NCBI RefSeq assembly: GCF_010548465.1
Contig: NZ_JAAGMD010000119.1
Location: forward strand, 1 to 49,345
Direction: 5' to 3'
DNA: 49,345 nt
Origin: Streptomyces sp. SID14436
GTDB lineage: Bacteria > Actinomycetota > Actinomycetes > Streptomycetales > Streptomycetaceae
A model generated the notes under the pieces. The model did no database searches and had not been told where the DNA came from. It saw only the letters and a program-made list of their open reading frames with translations. Below, one piece after another: positions 32,610 through 40,710 of the stretch. The number at the start of each line of letters is the position of its first letter. Positions within the stretch are counted from its first letter, which is position 1. Position numbers and translations under genes: made by a program.

Positions 32610-32954
32610 GGGCTGCTCCAGATGCGAACGATGCGGGTGATCCACTCCGTACGCGCCGTACACGGGGTAAGCGGCGTACGCGAACGAAGAGGGGACCCGC
32701 GCCCGCCCGGGTTCCAGCCGGGCGGCATGAGAACGGTGCCGTGACAGAACCGGGACATCGGAGCTGGGGCAGCTACGGGGGAGGGGGCCTCCCCCCTCCC
32801 CCCACCCCTCCCTCCCCACCCCAGCCCTCCCCTCCGCCCCTCCCGCACCCACCCACCCAGCCGGCACCCACCCCAGTCGTCCCGCCCTCCGGCCCCCTCG
32901 CCCACCACTGCCCCGTCGGCTCCCCCTTCGCTCTCCTCCCCTGTGCCCGTGCAC
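32610..32954. other. Intergenic C-rich (minus G-rich) tract
   Basis: No gene. 32788-32945 is almost pure pyrimidine with long C runs, so the minus strand, which would be transcribed past the upstream P1-peptidase gene, is G-rich with many GGG-GGGG runs. A hairpin, GGGGGAGGGGG (32777-32787) with CCCCCTCCCCC (32792-32802), sits at its left end and may terminate minus transcripts. The L,D-transpeptidase promoter must lie in 32610-32770. Confidence 0.7.
32777..32802 (-). terminator. Hairpin at the end of the P1-peptidase transcript
   Basis: 11-bp perfect stem of G-runs against C-runs with a 4-nt loop, about 150 bp downstream of the P1-peptidase stop on the minus strand. Confidence 0.5.
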
Positions 32955-33983
32955 CTACGTCGTCCCGTACAACTCCCCGTAGGACGGCCACGCTCCGCCC
33001 GGGCCGTCGACGGAGCCGGCCAGGCGGACCGCTCGGACGATCGCGCGGGTGACCGTGTCCGCGCCGGCCGCGAGGATCTCGTTGAGCGCCAGCGGGTCGG
33101 CCGGGTCGAGGGTGCGGGCGCCCGTGGCCATCGCGAAGACCGTGTCGCCGTCGCTGAGCAGGTGCACCGGCCGTACCGCGCGGGCGATGCCGTCGTGGGA
33201 CGTGCCGGCCAGCTTCTGGGCCTGCGCCTTCGTCAGGACCGCGTCCGTCGCCACGACCGCCAACGTGGTGTTGAGCGGCGGCGGCGCGCTGCGCTCGGCC
33301 AGCGCCTCCAGCCGCTGGAGCGCGGACCGGTGGACGTCGGGGTCCGGGTAGCGCACCCGGCCCGCGAACAACTCCCCGTACAGCACCCCTGTTTCCGGAT
33401 CGACGACCGAGCCCGCGGCGTTGGCGACCACCAGTGCGGCCACCGTGATGCCGGACTCCAGCACCGTGGCGGCGGTGGCGACACCGCCCTTCAGCTGCCC
33501 GACCACCGCTCCCGTCCCCGCGCCGACGCACCCCTGGGGGACCGGCGACCCCGGTTCGCTCGCCGAGGCGGCCTCGACGGCGGCTCGGCCCGTGGCCGCG
33601 TCGGGACGTGCCCCGAAGTCGCCGCCCCGGCCCAGGTCGAAGACGCACGCCGCCGGCACGACCGGCACGACGTGCCTGGGGTCGGGGCCGACACGCACAC
33701 CGCGTCCGCGTTCCTCCAGCCAGGCCATCACCCCGGACGCGGCGTCGAGCCCGTAGGCGCTGCCGCCGGTCAGGACGATCGCCTCGACCTTCTGCACGAG
33801 GTTGCGCGGATCGAGCGCGTCGGTCTCCTTGGTGCCGGGACCTCCGCCGCGCACGTCCACCGCGGCGACCGCCCCGTCCTCCGGTGCGAGGACGACCGTG
33901 GTGCCGGTGAGTGCGCCGTCGCCGGTGCGCGTCGCGTGTCCGACCCGCAGACCGGTCACATCCGTCAGAGCGTCAACTGTCAT
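32955..33983 (-). CDS. P1-family (DmpA/L-aminopeptidase-like) peptidase
   Basis: 342 residues, Ntn-hydrolase-like self-processing peptidase family S58/P1. Marks are LTDVTGLRVGHATRTGDGAL, DVRGGGPGTKETDALDP, VLTGGSAYGLDAASGVMAWL, and the presumed cleavage/nucleophile region PPPLNTTLAVVATDAVLTKA (Thr after Asn about residue 240). The natural substrate is unknown. ATG at 33983 has CAGACT 8 nt upstream and no ribosome site, so it is probably leaderless. It is divergent from a small acidic protein gene. Confidence 0.9.
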   Translation of the reverse strand: MTVDALTDVTGLRVGHATRTGDGALTGTTVVLAPEDGAVAAVDVRGGGPGTKETDALDPRNLVQKVEAIVLTGGSAYGLDAASGVMAWLEERGRGVRVGPDPRHVVPVVPAACVFDLGRGGDFGARPDAATGRAAVEAASASEPGSPVPQGCVGAGTGAVVGQLKGGVATAATVLESGITVAALVVANAAGSVVDPETGVLYGELFAGRVRYPDPDVHRSALQRLEALAERSAPPPLNTTLAVVATDAVLTKAQAQKLAGTSHDGIARAVRPVHLLSDGDTVFAMATGARTLDPADPLALNEILAAGADTVTRAIVRAVRLAGSVDGPGGAWPSYGELYGTT

Positions 33984-34105
33984 GGCGCCAGTCTGGAGCA
34001 GGCATCGCGCGGCCCACCGCAGCCCGCCGGAGCCCGCTGCGGGCCGCGCCGTCCGGCACCGTACGGCCGGAGTGGCCGGCGTGGCCGGAGTCGTACCCTG
34101 GAGGC

Positions 34106-34282
34106 ATGAGCAACGCCCCGGATTCCGCGCCGCGCGAGCCGAAGCCCGCGCTGGTCTTCGACGACCCGCTGGACCAGCAGTCCTCGGACGACACGGACCG
34201 CGGGTGGGGCGAGCGGCCGTCCGGCGACAGCGCGGCGGACCTGAAGCGCTTCCTCGACGAGAAGCCGCCCCACCACATCTGA
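34106..34282 (+). CDS. Small acidic conserved protein
   Basis: 58 residues: MSNAPDSAPREPKPALVFDD, PLDQQSSDDTDRGWGERPSG, DSAADLKRFLDEKPPHHI. The regular composition and the conserved-looking DLKRFLDEKPPHH ending point to a real gene. Function unknown, no membrane segment. TACCCT (34094-34099) ends 6 nt before the ATG: leaderless. Confidence 0.75.
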   Translation: MSNAPDSAPREPKPALVFDDPLDQQSSDDTDRGWGERPSGDSAADLKRFLDEKPPHHI

Positions 34283-34387
34283 CCCGTCGGCCCGCACCAG
34301 CCGGGGGCCACCGCCCTCGGCCTCGCCTCGGCCTTCGCCGGGGTGCCGAGTGCGCACGCTCCGGCCTGCCGGGCCGGGCCCCGCAGC

Positions 34388-34858
34388 TCAGCGCTCGCTG
34401 TGACCCGAGCCCCGCTGCGACACGAGGGCGTCGCGGATCTCCTTCAGCACCTCCAGTTCGGAGACCTCGATGACCTCCTGCGTGCCCTCCTTGGCCTTCC
34501 GGCGGGCCTCCACCCGGGCCAGGTACTTGGCCATGGGCAGTACCATCAGGAAGTAGACCACCGCAGCGGTGATCACGAACTGCAGTGTCGCGCCGAGGAC
34601 CGAGCCCCACAGGATCCTGACGCCCGTCGCGGCGTCGCCGCTGCCCTCGCAGGGGCCCTTCAGGCACGAGCTGTAGCTGTCCAGATTCTGTGTGCCGAAC
34701 GCTCCGACGAGCGGGTTGATGACACCCTTCACCACCGCGTTGACGATGTTCGTGAAGGCGGCGCCGATCACCACCGCTACGGCCAGATCGACGACGTTCC
34801 CCCGCATCAGGAAGGCCTTGAAGCCCTGCCAGATGCTGGAATCCTTCTGCTCGCTCAA
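34388..34858 (-). CDS. mscL: Large-conductance mechanosensitive channel MscL
   Basis: 156 residues. FKAFLMRGNVVDLAVAVVIG and AAFTNIVNAVVKGVINPLVG form the N-terminal helix and pore helix; an extracellular loop with two Cys (SCLKGPCEGSG) follows, then the second helix FVITAAVVYFLMVLPMAKYL and a charged cytoplasmic bundle. It opens under membrane tension to release solutes in hypo-osmotic shock. The start is TTG at 34858. It lies in the same wider neighbourhood as galU and the FmdB gene, as in mycobacteria. Confidence 0.95.
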   Translation of the reverse strand: MSEQKDSSIWQGFKAFLMRGNVVDLAVAVVIGAAFTNIVNAVVKGVINPLVGAFGTQNLDSYSSCLKGPCEGSGDAATGVRILWGSVLGATLQFVITAAVVYFLMVLPMAKYLARVEARRKAKEGTQEVIEVSELEVLKEIRDALVSQRGSGHSER

Positions 34859-34992
34859 CTCGGGGCCTCTTCTCGCGTACGCGGTCCGTGGAACAAAACG
34901 CTCCGCAACCTACGTCAACGCCGTGTCGGCCTGTCCAATCGGGTCGCTCGTACGAGGTATCCGCCGCTGCCCCGGGGCTCGAAAAGGCACAG

Positions 34993-35016
34993 TTCAGCAC
35001 AGTGTTCAGCACAGTG
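34993..35016. repeat. 12-bp direct repeat at the SAF gene stop
   Basis: TTCAGCACAGTG twice in tandem (34993-35004, 35005-35016). Each copy carries a TGA in frame with the SAF-domain gene, giving two stops in a row. Confidence 0.8.
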
Positions 35017-35800
35017 TCACCGCCAGCCGTGCCGTCGAGCTCGCACCGACGAGCGCGGCCGCGGTGGCACGCGGCACCGACAGGACCACCAACGCCCCGC
35101 CGTTCACCCCGCCGTTCACCCCGCCGCTCATGGCGTCGGCCCCGCCGCCGGTCCCTTCGGTCCCTTCAGTCCCGTCCGCGTCGTGCAGGGGGTCGTCGGG
35201 GACGTCCGTCACCCGTGCCCCGCGCGCCAGTACACGGGCCTCACCGCCGGCCGGCCGCTCCTCGGCGGCGATCACGTCGACCCGGTCTCCCGGGCGCAGC
35301 AGCCGTACCGTGGCCGCGTCGGCGATCCGCACCGGAGCCATGACATACGCGCCCGAGCGCCGCTTCCGTACAACCTCGGCATTCGCTGCGGCGGCCGGAC
35401 GGGCGGCGGCCGACTCGTCGGGACGGTCCCGGGACTCGTCCGTCTCCCGCGGGCCGGCCGCCACGAGCGCGGCAGCCGTGACGGCGAGGCCCGCCGCGAC
35501 GGCCCGCCTCCGGTGCGCGGTGAGCCTGCCCGGGCGGAGAAGTCCCGCGCGCACCCGCACCGGAGCGAAGTACGGCACCTCGCACGTCGGCGGCACATCG
35601 GCACCGGCGCTGTGCGGCACATCGGCACCGGCGCTGTGCGGCACGTCGGCACCGGCGCTGTGCGCTACGTCGGCACGGGTGCTGTGCGGTACGTCGGGCC
35701 CCGGAGGGCACGCAGACGCGGCAGCGGTCCGGAACGCGGCCGGGGGACAGCGCACGAACGGGGGAGACGCGGACGGGGGACGGGACGACAGCGACGACAC
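35006..35800 (-). CDS. SAF-domain (CpaB/RcpC-like) membrane protein
   Basis: 264 residues. A low-complexity N-terminus contains HSAGADVP octapeptides; one membrane helix follows (AVAAGLAVTAAALVAAG) and then a SAF/RcpC region (VRKRRSGAYVMAPVRIADAA, LLRPGDRVDVIAAEE, LARGARVTDVP, ALVVLSVPRATAAALVGASS). RcpC/CpaB proteins belong to Flp/Tad pilus assembly, but no other pilus gene is near. GTG 35800 with GGTGGTGA upstream is preferred over the frame opening at 35887. Confidence 0.75.
   Translation of the reverse strand: MSSLSSRPPSASPPFVRCPPAAFRTAAASACPPGPDVPHSTRADVAHSAGADVPHSAGADVPHSAGADVPPTCEVPYFAPVRVRAGLLRPGRLTAHRRRAVAAGLAVTAAALVAAGPRETDESRDRPDESAAARPAAAANAEVVRKRRSGAYVMAPVRIADAATVRLLRPGDRVDVIAAEERPAGGEARVLARGARVTDVPDDPLHDADGTEGTEGTGGGADAMSGGVNGGVNGGALVVLSVPRATAAALVGASSTARLAVTLC
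35592..35687. repeat. 24-bp tandem repeat, four copies
   Basis: Units at 35592, 35616, 35640 and 35664 (GGCACATCGGCACCGGCGCT plus TGTGC, the last two with changes), then a partial fifth. They encode the octapeptide repeat HSAGADVP. Confidence 0.9.
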
Positions 35801-36023
35801 GGGATCACCACCTGTGACGAGGGACCGGCTTGCGATCCCCACGATGGCGTCTGCCGCCGAAGTCCACCTGGGCCTGTGGACCAGCACGGACCTGTGGACA
35901 ACCCCGTCACCCGAACGAGAGCCTCACTTCCCGCCGAGCCCTCGCCCCCGTGGGCCCCCACGAGCCCCCGCCCCCCACGAGCCCCGCCCCCGCCGAGCCC
36001 TCGCCCCCCCGAGGGCTTTCCCC

Positions 36024-36902
36024 CTACGGCAGCGCGATCCCCGGGTCCATCCCGCCCAGCGCGGACGCGCAGAGGCACTCCCGTTCCTCCTCCGCGGCCG
36101 GCAGCGCCGCCACGGTGTCGAAGAGGACGCCCCGCAACCGGTCCACGTTGGCCGCGAACACCCGCAGTACCTCGTCGTGGGAAACGCCCTCGCCGGTCTC
36201 CGCGCCGGCGTCGAGGTCGGTGACGAGGGCCATGGAGGTGTAGCAGAGCTCCAGCTCACGGGCGAGCGCCGCCTCGGGGTGGCCGGTCATGCCCACCACG
36301 GACCAGCCCTGCGCCTGGTGCCACAGGGATTCCGCGCGGGTGGAGAAACGCGGGCCCTCCACCACCACCAGGGTGCCGCCGTCCACCGGCGCCCAGTCCC
36401 GCCCGTGCGCCGACTTCAGGGCAGCGGCCCTTCCGGTGGGGCAGTAGGGGTCGGCCAGCGACACGTGCACCACGTTCGGGATCGTGCCGTCGGGCAGCGG
36501 AAGCCCGTCGAAGTAGGTGCCCGCGCGGGACTTCGTCCGGTCGACGAGCTGGTCCGGCACAAGCAGCGTGCCCGGCCCGTACTCGGGGCGCAGGCCGCCC
36601 ACCGCACAGGGGCCGAGCACCTGGCGTACGCCGACGGAGCGCAGCGCCCACAGGTTGGCCCGGTAGTTGATGCGGTGCGGCGGCAGGTGGTGCCCGCGTC
36701 CGTGCCGGGGGAGGAAGGCGACGCGCCGGCCGGCGACCTCACCGATGAAGAGGGAGTCGCTGGGCGCCCCGTAGGGGGTGTCGACCTCGACCTCGGTCAC
36801 GTCGTCGAGGAACGAGTAGAAACCCGAGCCGCCGATCACGCCGATGTCTGCGGTCACGGTCGGCGGGGTCGCCGCCTGGGGAGCGTTCACCTTGTTCGCC
36901 AT
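36024..36902 (-). CDS. mtnP: S-methyl-5'-thioadenosine phosphorylase family protein
   Basis: 292 residues. It cleaves methylthioadenosine to adenine and methylthioribose 1-phosphate (purine salvage); some actinobacterial members prefer other nucleosides. IGVIGGSGFYSFLDDV, the phosphate/substrate motif RHGRGHHLPPHRINYRANLW, GPRFSTRAES, VVGMTGHPEAALARELELCY and VTDLDAG fit the family. The upstream TAGGGT at -13 implies a leaderless ATG at 36902. Substrate preference cannot be read here. Confidence 0.88.
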   Translation of the reverse strand: MANKVNAPQAATPPTVTADIGVIGGSGFYSFLDDVTEVEVDTPYGAPSDSLFIGEVAGRRVAFLPRHGRGHHLPPHRINYRANLWALRSVGVRQVLGPCAVGGLRPEYGPGTLLVPDQLVDRTKSRAGTYFDGLPLPDGTIPNVVHVSLADPYCPTGRAAALKSAHGRDWAPVDGGTLVVVEGPRFSTRAESLWHQAQGWSVVGMTGHPEAALARELELCYTSMALVTDLDAGAETGEGVSHDEVLRVFAANVDRLRGVLFDTVAALPAAEEERECLCASALGGMDPGIALP

Positions 36903-36927
36903 GCTCCGCACCCTAACGGCCCCCCGG

Positions 36928-36993
36928 CCCGCCGAACCGGCCCAGCGGCCCCCGGGACAGCCCGCCGAACCGGCCCAGCGGCTCCCGGGACAG
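36928..36993. repeat. 33-bp tandem repeat upstream of mtnP
   Basis: Two 33-bp copies beginning CCCGCCGAACCGGCCCAGCG (36928, 36961), one substitution apart, and the start of a third at 36994. It lies between the mtnP promoter and the FmdB terminator. Confidence 0.88.
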
Positions 36994-37074
36994 CCCGCCG
37001 AACCGGCCGTAAGGCGGCCCGCGGCCCGAAGCCCGAAGCCCTCAGCAGAGTGAGAACCGGCCGGGAGCCGAACG

Positions 37075-37112
37075 CCGTACACCCCGTCGCCATCGGACGA
37101 CGGGGTGTACGG
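37075..37112 (-). terminator. Terminator of the FmdB-type gene
   Basis: CCGTACACCCCGTCG (37075-37089) and CGACGGGGTGTACGG (37098-37112), perfect 15-bp stem, 8-nt loop, just past the FmdB-type gene's stop. Confidence 0.88.
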
Positions 37113-37130
37113 GCGGAGCCGTGAGAAGAC

Positions 37131-37478
37131 TTACGCGGCGGTCGTGCTCGCCGAGCTGCCGGAGCCCGACGACCCCGACGACGAGCTCGAACCCGAGCCG
37201 GACGTCGAGGAGGACGACGACGAAGACGAAGAAGAACCGGAGGAGGAGGACGAGGAGGAGTCGGAGGACGACTTCGACGCCGGCGAGCTGCTCGACGAGG
37301 AGCCGCGGCTGTCATTGCGGTAGAAGCCGGAGCCCTTGAAGACAATGCCCACCGCCGAGAACACCTTCTTCAGGCGGCCCTGGCAGTTCGGGCACTCGGT
37401 GAGGGCGTCGTCGGTGAACTTCTGCACCGCCTCGAGGCCCTCGCCGCACTCGGTGCACTGGTACTGGTAGGTCGGCAC
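37131..37478 (-). CDS. FmdB-type zinc-ribbon protein, likely Ruc redox-chaperone ortholog
   Basis: 115 residues. The N-terminus (MPTYQYQCTECGEGLEAVQK, CPNCQGRLKKVFSAVGIVFK) is an FmdB zinc ribbon with four Cys in two CxxC pairs. The second half is an almost pure Ser tail with Gly, surely disordered. M. tuberculosis Rv0991c (Ruc), a redox-switched chaperone, has the same layout, is HrcA-controlled and lies between mscL and galU, as here. GTG at 37478 has AGGAGG 6 nt upstream. Orthology is inferred from domain, operator and neighbourhood together. Confidence 0.88.
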   Translation of the reverse strand: MPTYQYQCTECGEGLEAVQKFTDDALTECPNCQGRLKKVFSAVGIVFKGSGFYRNDSRGSSSSSSPASKSSSDSSSSSSSGSSSSSSSSSSTSGSGSSSSSGSSGSGSSASTTAA

Positions 37479-37488
37479 TGTCTTCCTC

Positions 37489-37515
37489 CTGGCACTCTCA
37501 CTCGATGAGTGCTAA
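37489..37515 (-). promoter_or_regulatory. CIRCE element (HrcA operator)
   Basis: CTGGCACTC-N9-GAGTGCTAA. The right arm matches the CIRCE consensus at 9 of 9 and the left at 7 of 9, with the exact 9-nt spacer. It lies directly upstream of the FmdB-type gene's ribosome site. Confidence 0.85.
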
Positions 37516-37545
37516 CGACGGTCCATAGTGACGTATTCCGAGGGA

Positions 37546-38835
37546 TCAGTCCACTGCGACGGGCGCGCGGTGACCCACGCCACGTGCGACGGTGCGCCCG
37601 CGCGGGGCCGGGACCAGCCGTGACCGGAGGGTCAGCAGCGTCATGAGGGCGAGCAGTGTGCCCGCCATCGGGACGAGGAAGCCGGCGCCGTCCCAGAGCC
37701 GGTCCTCCAGCTGCCCGGCGACCGTCACCGCGGCCGCCTGCCCGAGGGCCACGGCGCCGGTGAGCCAGGTGAACGCCTCGGTGCGGGCGCCGGCCGGGAC
37801 CAGGTCGTCCACCAGGGTGTAGCCGGTGATCAGGGCGGGTGCGATGCACATGCCGACCAGGAGTCCGAGCCCGGCCAGCAGCAGCGCCGAGTCGGCGGTC
37901 CACAGGGCGGAGGCGGTCAGCGCGAGCGCCGCGTAGCCGAGGAGGAGCCGGCGCTGGGGTGCCGTCTTCCAGGCGATGGCCCCGCAGGCGATGCCGGCCA
38001 GCATGTTGCCCGCGGCGAAGACGCCGTACAGGACGCCGTTGAGGGCGGGCCGGTCGATGGACTCGGAGAAGGCGGCCAGCGACACCTGCATGCCGCCGAA
38101 CACGGAGCCGATGCCGAGGAAGGTCACGATCAGGACCCGTACGCCGGGCACGCTCAGCGCGGAGGCGTGCCGCACGCGCGTGCGCCGGTCGGCGGCGACC
38201 TCGGGCTGGGTGCCCTTCTGGGCGGCGAACAGCAGGCCGCCCACCAGGGTGAGGGACGCCTCGGTGAGCAGTCCGGCGGCCGGGTCGACGGTCGTGCACA
38301 GCGCGGTGGCCAGCAGGGGGCCGACGACGAAGGTGAACTCGTCGGTGACCGACTCGAAGGCCGCCGCCGTGTTCATCAGCGGGGAGTCCTTCTTCAGCTT
38401 GACGCCCCAGCGGGCCCGCACCATGGGCCCGACCTGCGGGACGGACGCGCCCGTGGGGACCGCGGCGAGGAACAGCACCCACAGCGGGGCGTCGGCCAGC
38501 GCCAGGACCGTCAGGGTCACACCGGACAGGGTGTGCACCAGGACACCGGGCACGAGGACGGCGCGCTGCCCGTGGCGGTCGGCGAGGCGGCCGCTGTAGG
38601 GGGCGAAGAGGGCCATGGACACGCCGGTGACGGCGGCGACGGCGCCGGCCGCTCCGTAGGAGCCGGTGGTGTGCTGCACCAGCAGCACGATGGAGAGGGT
38701 GAGCATGGCGAACGGCTGGCGTGCCGCGAAACCGGGGACCAGGAAGGTCCAGGCGCCGCGGGTGCGCAGCAGTTGGCCGTATCCCGGGCGGGAGGTGGCC
38801 GCCGACTTCTCCGACGAGGTGACCGTGGATGCCAC
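37546..38835 (-). CDS. MFS transporter (12 helices)
   Basis: 429 residues. PYSGRLADRHGQRAVLVPGV is the motif A loop; PTGASVPQVGPMVRARWGV and NTAAAFESVTDEFTFVVGPL resemble the MFS group of sugar/peptide efflux type permeases found beside actinobacterial housekeeping genes. About 12 hydrophobic spans are seen. Substrate unknown. GTG at 38835 follows AAAGG. The CIRCE element lies between its stop and the FmdB-type gene. Confidence 0.85.
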   Translation of the reverse strand: MASTVTSSEKSAATSRPGYGQLLRTRGAWTFLVPGFAARQPFAMLTLSIVLLVQHTTGSYGAAGAVAAVTGVSMALFAPYSGRLADRHGQRAVLVPGVLVHTLSGVTLTVLALADAPLWVLFLAAVPTGASVPQVGPMVRARWGVKLKKDSPLMNTAAAFESVTDEFTFVVGPLLATALCTTVDPAAGLLTEASLTLVGGLLFAAQKGTQPEVAADRRTRVRHASALSVPGVRVLIVTFLGIGSVFGGMQVSLAAFSESIDRPALNGVLYGVFAAGNMLAGIACGAIAWKTAPQRRLLLGYAALALTASALWTADSALLLAGLGLLVGMCIAPALITGYTLVDDLVPAGARTEAFTWLTGAVALGQAAAVTVAGQLEDRLWDGAGFLVPMAGTLLALMTLLTLRSRLVPAPRGRTVARGVGHRAPVAVD

Positions 38836-39156
38836 GGCCCGTGCCTTTCTGCCGCCTGGTAGCGCAGGCCCGCTGAGGGGCGCGCCGAGAGCTGTCCTCT
38901 TGCGCTGACTGCGGTAGATACCGGTGCCACAGCTCAGGGCGTGCCGGCCGCCATACGGTCGCGCCAGCTCTGCATCAGGCAGAGTTGGTTCGATCTGGGT
39001 GTCCCTGCATGGTACAGGGATCAGGGGATGCGATGCCTGTGAAACGGAGCACCATCAGGCCGTATGCCTGTGAATGACGGGGGGCCTTCCTCGCTGGTTG
39101 GGCTCCGGGCCGTCGCTGGTTGGGCTGCGGACCGTCGCTTGCCGGGCTCCGGACCG
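38836..39156. other. Intergenic region between MFS and antiporter genes
   Basis: No gene seen. It holds the MFS promoter area, a small hairpin (CTCTGC/GCAGAG near 38975) and most of a 22-bp repeat array. Confidence 0.5.
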
Positions 39157-39176
39157 TCACCGGCCGGGCTCCGCGT
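39089..39176. repeat. 22-bp imperfect tandem repeat, four copies
   Basis: Copies at 39089, 39111, 39133 and 39155 share the form CGTCGCTGGTTGGGCTCCGG with scattered changes. The antiporter stop (39157-39159) lies inside the last copy. Confidence 0.8.
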
Positions 39177-40710
39177 CGTCGTCCGTGCCCAGCCAGCCCG
39201 CCAGCTTGCCGCCGCGGCCGACCGCGCGCAGGCGGCGTTCGGCGGCGTCGCGCACCGCGTCGGTGGCGACGACGAGGAGTTCGTCGCCGCGCCGCAGCAC
39301 GGTCGCCGGCGAGGGCACGAACGACGTGCCGTCGCGGACGACCAGGGTGACGGCGGAACCGGCCGGCAGGCGCAGCTCGGCCACCTCGACGCCGTGCATC
39401 CGCGAGCCCTCCGGGATGGCGACGGACAGCAGGTGGCCGCGCAGCCGCTCCAGGGGCGCCGACTCGATGCCGAGGTCGGCGGCCTCCGGGCCGCTGCCCA
39501 GGTGCAGTCTGCGGGCCAGCCACGGCAGCGTCGGCCCCTGGATCAGCGTGTAGACGACGACCAGGACGAAGACGATGTTGAAGATGCGGTGGCTGCCGTC
39601 GACGTCCTGCACCATCGGGATCGTCGCCAGGATGATGGGCACCGCGCCCCGCAGTCCCGCCCACGACATCAGGGCCTGCTCCTGCCAGGGCACCCGGAAG
39701 GGCAGCAGGCACAGCACGACGCTCAGCGGGCGGGCGACCATCGTCAGGGCCAGCCCGATGAGCAGGGCGGGCACGATGTCGTCGCCCAGTTCGTGCGGGG
39801 AGACGAGCAGGCCGAGCAGGACGAACATGCCGATCTGGGCGATCCAGCCGAGCCCCTCGGCGAAGCCGCGGGTGGCGGGCCAGTGCGGCAGTCCGGAGTT
39901 GCCCAGCACCATCGAGGCCAGGTAGACGGCGAGGAAGCCGCTGCCGTGCACGATCGCGCCGGTGGCGTAGGCGGCGACGGCGATGGCGATGACGGCGATG
40001 GGGTAGAGGCCGGAGGCCGGCAGGGCGACGTGGCGCAGTCCCCAGGAGCCGAGCCAGCCCACGGCGAGCCCGATGGCGGCGCCGATGGCCAGCTCCAGCG
40101 CTATCTCGCCGACCAGGACGTACCAGTGCTCGACCGGGCCGGCCGTGGAGAAGGAGACGACGAGGATGACCACCGGGGCGTCGTTGAAGCCGGACTCGGC
40201 CTCCAGGGTGCCCGTCACGCGGCGGGGGAGCGGGATCCTGCGCAGGACGGAGAAGACGGCCGCCGCGTCGGTCGAGGACACCACCGCGCCGATGATCAGC
40301 GCCTGCCGCCATTCCAGCCCGACCAGGTAGTGCGCGGCTGTGGCGGTGACCCCGACGCTGACCGCGACCCCGGCCAGGGCCAGGGCGGAGGCGGCCGGCA
40401 GGGCGGGTCTGCATTCCGACCACTTCGTGCTCAGGCCGCCCTCGGCCAGGATCACGACCAGGGCCGCGTACCCGATGACCTGCGTCAGCTCGGCGTTGTC
40501 GAACTGGATGCCGCCGATGCCGTCCTGGCCCATGGCGATGCCGATGCCGAGGTAGACGAGCAGGCTGGGGAGCCCGCTGCGTGAGGAGAGGCGGACCGCC
40601 GCGACGGCCACGATCAGGACGAGCGAGCAGATGAGCAGCAGCTGGTTGAGGTGGTGGACAGTCAGCGGCCGTTCCCTTCCCTGACGCGTGCGCACCGCGC
40701 GCGGACTCAC
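39157..40710 (-). CDS. Cation/proton antiporter (CPA1, NhaP2/CvrA-like) with C-terminal RCK domain
   Basis: Up to 517 residues. The Na+/H+ exchanger domain runs from LLLICSLVLIVAVAAVRL to ~395, with LIIGAVVSSTDAAAVFSVLR, LEAESGFNDAPVVILV (ion-binding Asn-Asp) and SWAGLRGAVPIILATIPM. The C-terminal ~110 residues form a TrkA-C/RCK_C regulatory domain (SVAIPEGSRMHGVEVAELRL; RRGDELLVVATDAV). It moves K+ or Na+ against H+. GTG 40710 lacks a ribosome site; a CTG at 40665 with GGAAGG upstream is an odd alternative. Divergent from the acylase gene. Confidence 0.88.
   Translation of the reverse strand: MSPRAVRTRQGRERPLTVHHLNQLLLICSLVLIVAVAAVRLSSRSGLPSLLVYLGIGIAMGQDGIGGIQFDNAELTQVIGYAALVVILAEGGLSTKWSECRPALPAASALALAGVAVSVGVTATAAHYLVGLEWRQALIIGAVVSSTDAAAVFSVLRRIPLPRRVTGTLEAESGFNDAPVVILVVSFSTAGPVEHWYVLVGEIALELAIGAAIGLAVGWLGSWGLRHVALPASGLYPIAVIAIAVAAYATGAIVHGSGFLAVYLASMVLGNSGLPHWPATRGFAEGLGWIAQIGMFVLLGLLVSPHELGDDIVPALLIGLALTMVARPLSVVLCLLPFRVPWQEQALMSWAGLRGAVPIILATIPMVQDVDGSHRIFNIVFVLVVVYTLIQGPTLPWLARRLHLGSGPEAADLGIESAPLERLRGHLLSVAIPEGSRMHGVEVAELRLPAGSAVTLVVRDGTSFVPSPATVLRRGDELLVVATDAVRDAAERRLRAVGRGGKLAGWLGTDDDAEPGR

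Noticed and set aside
36928-37010. CRISPR-like direct repeats
   Set aside because: The 33-bp units abut with no spacers and no cas genes are near; simple tandem repeat.
37105-37323. Plus-strand acidic ORF (Asp/Glu runs)
   Set aside because: Antisense of the Ser-codon tail of the FmdB-type gene; acidic runs follow from complementing TCC/TCG codons.
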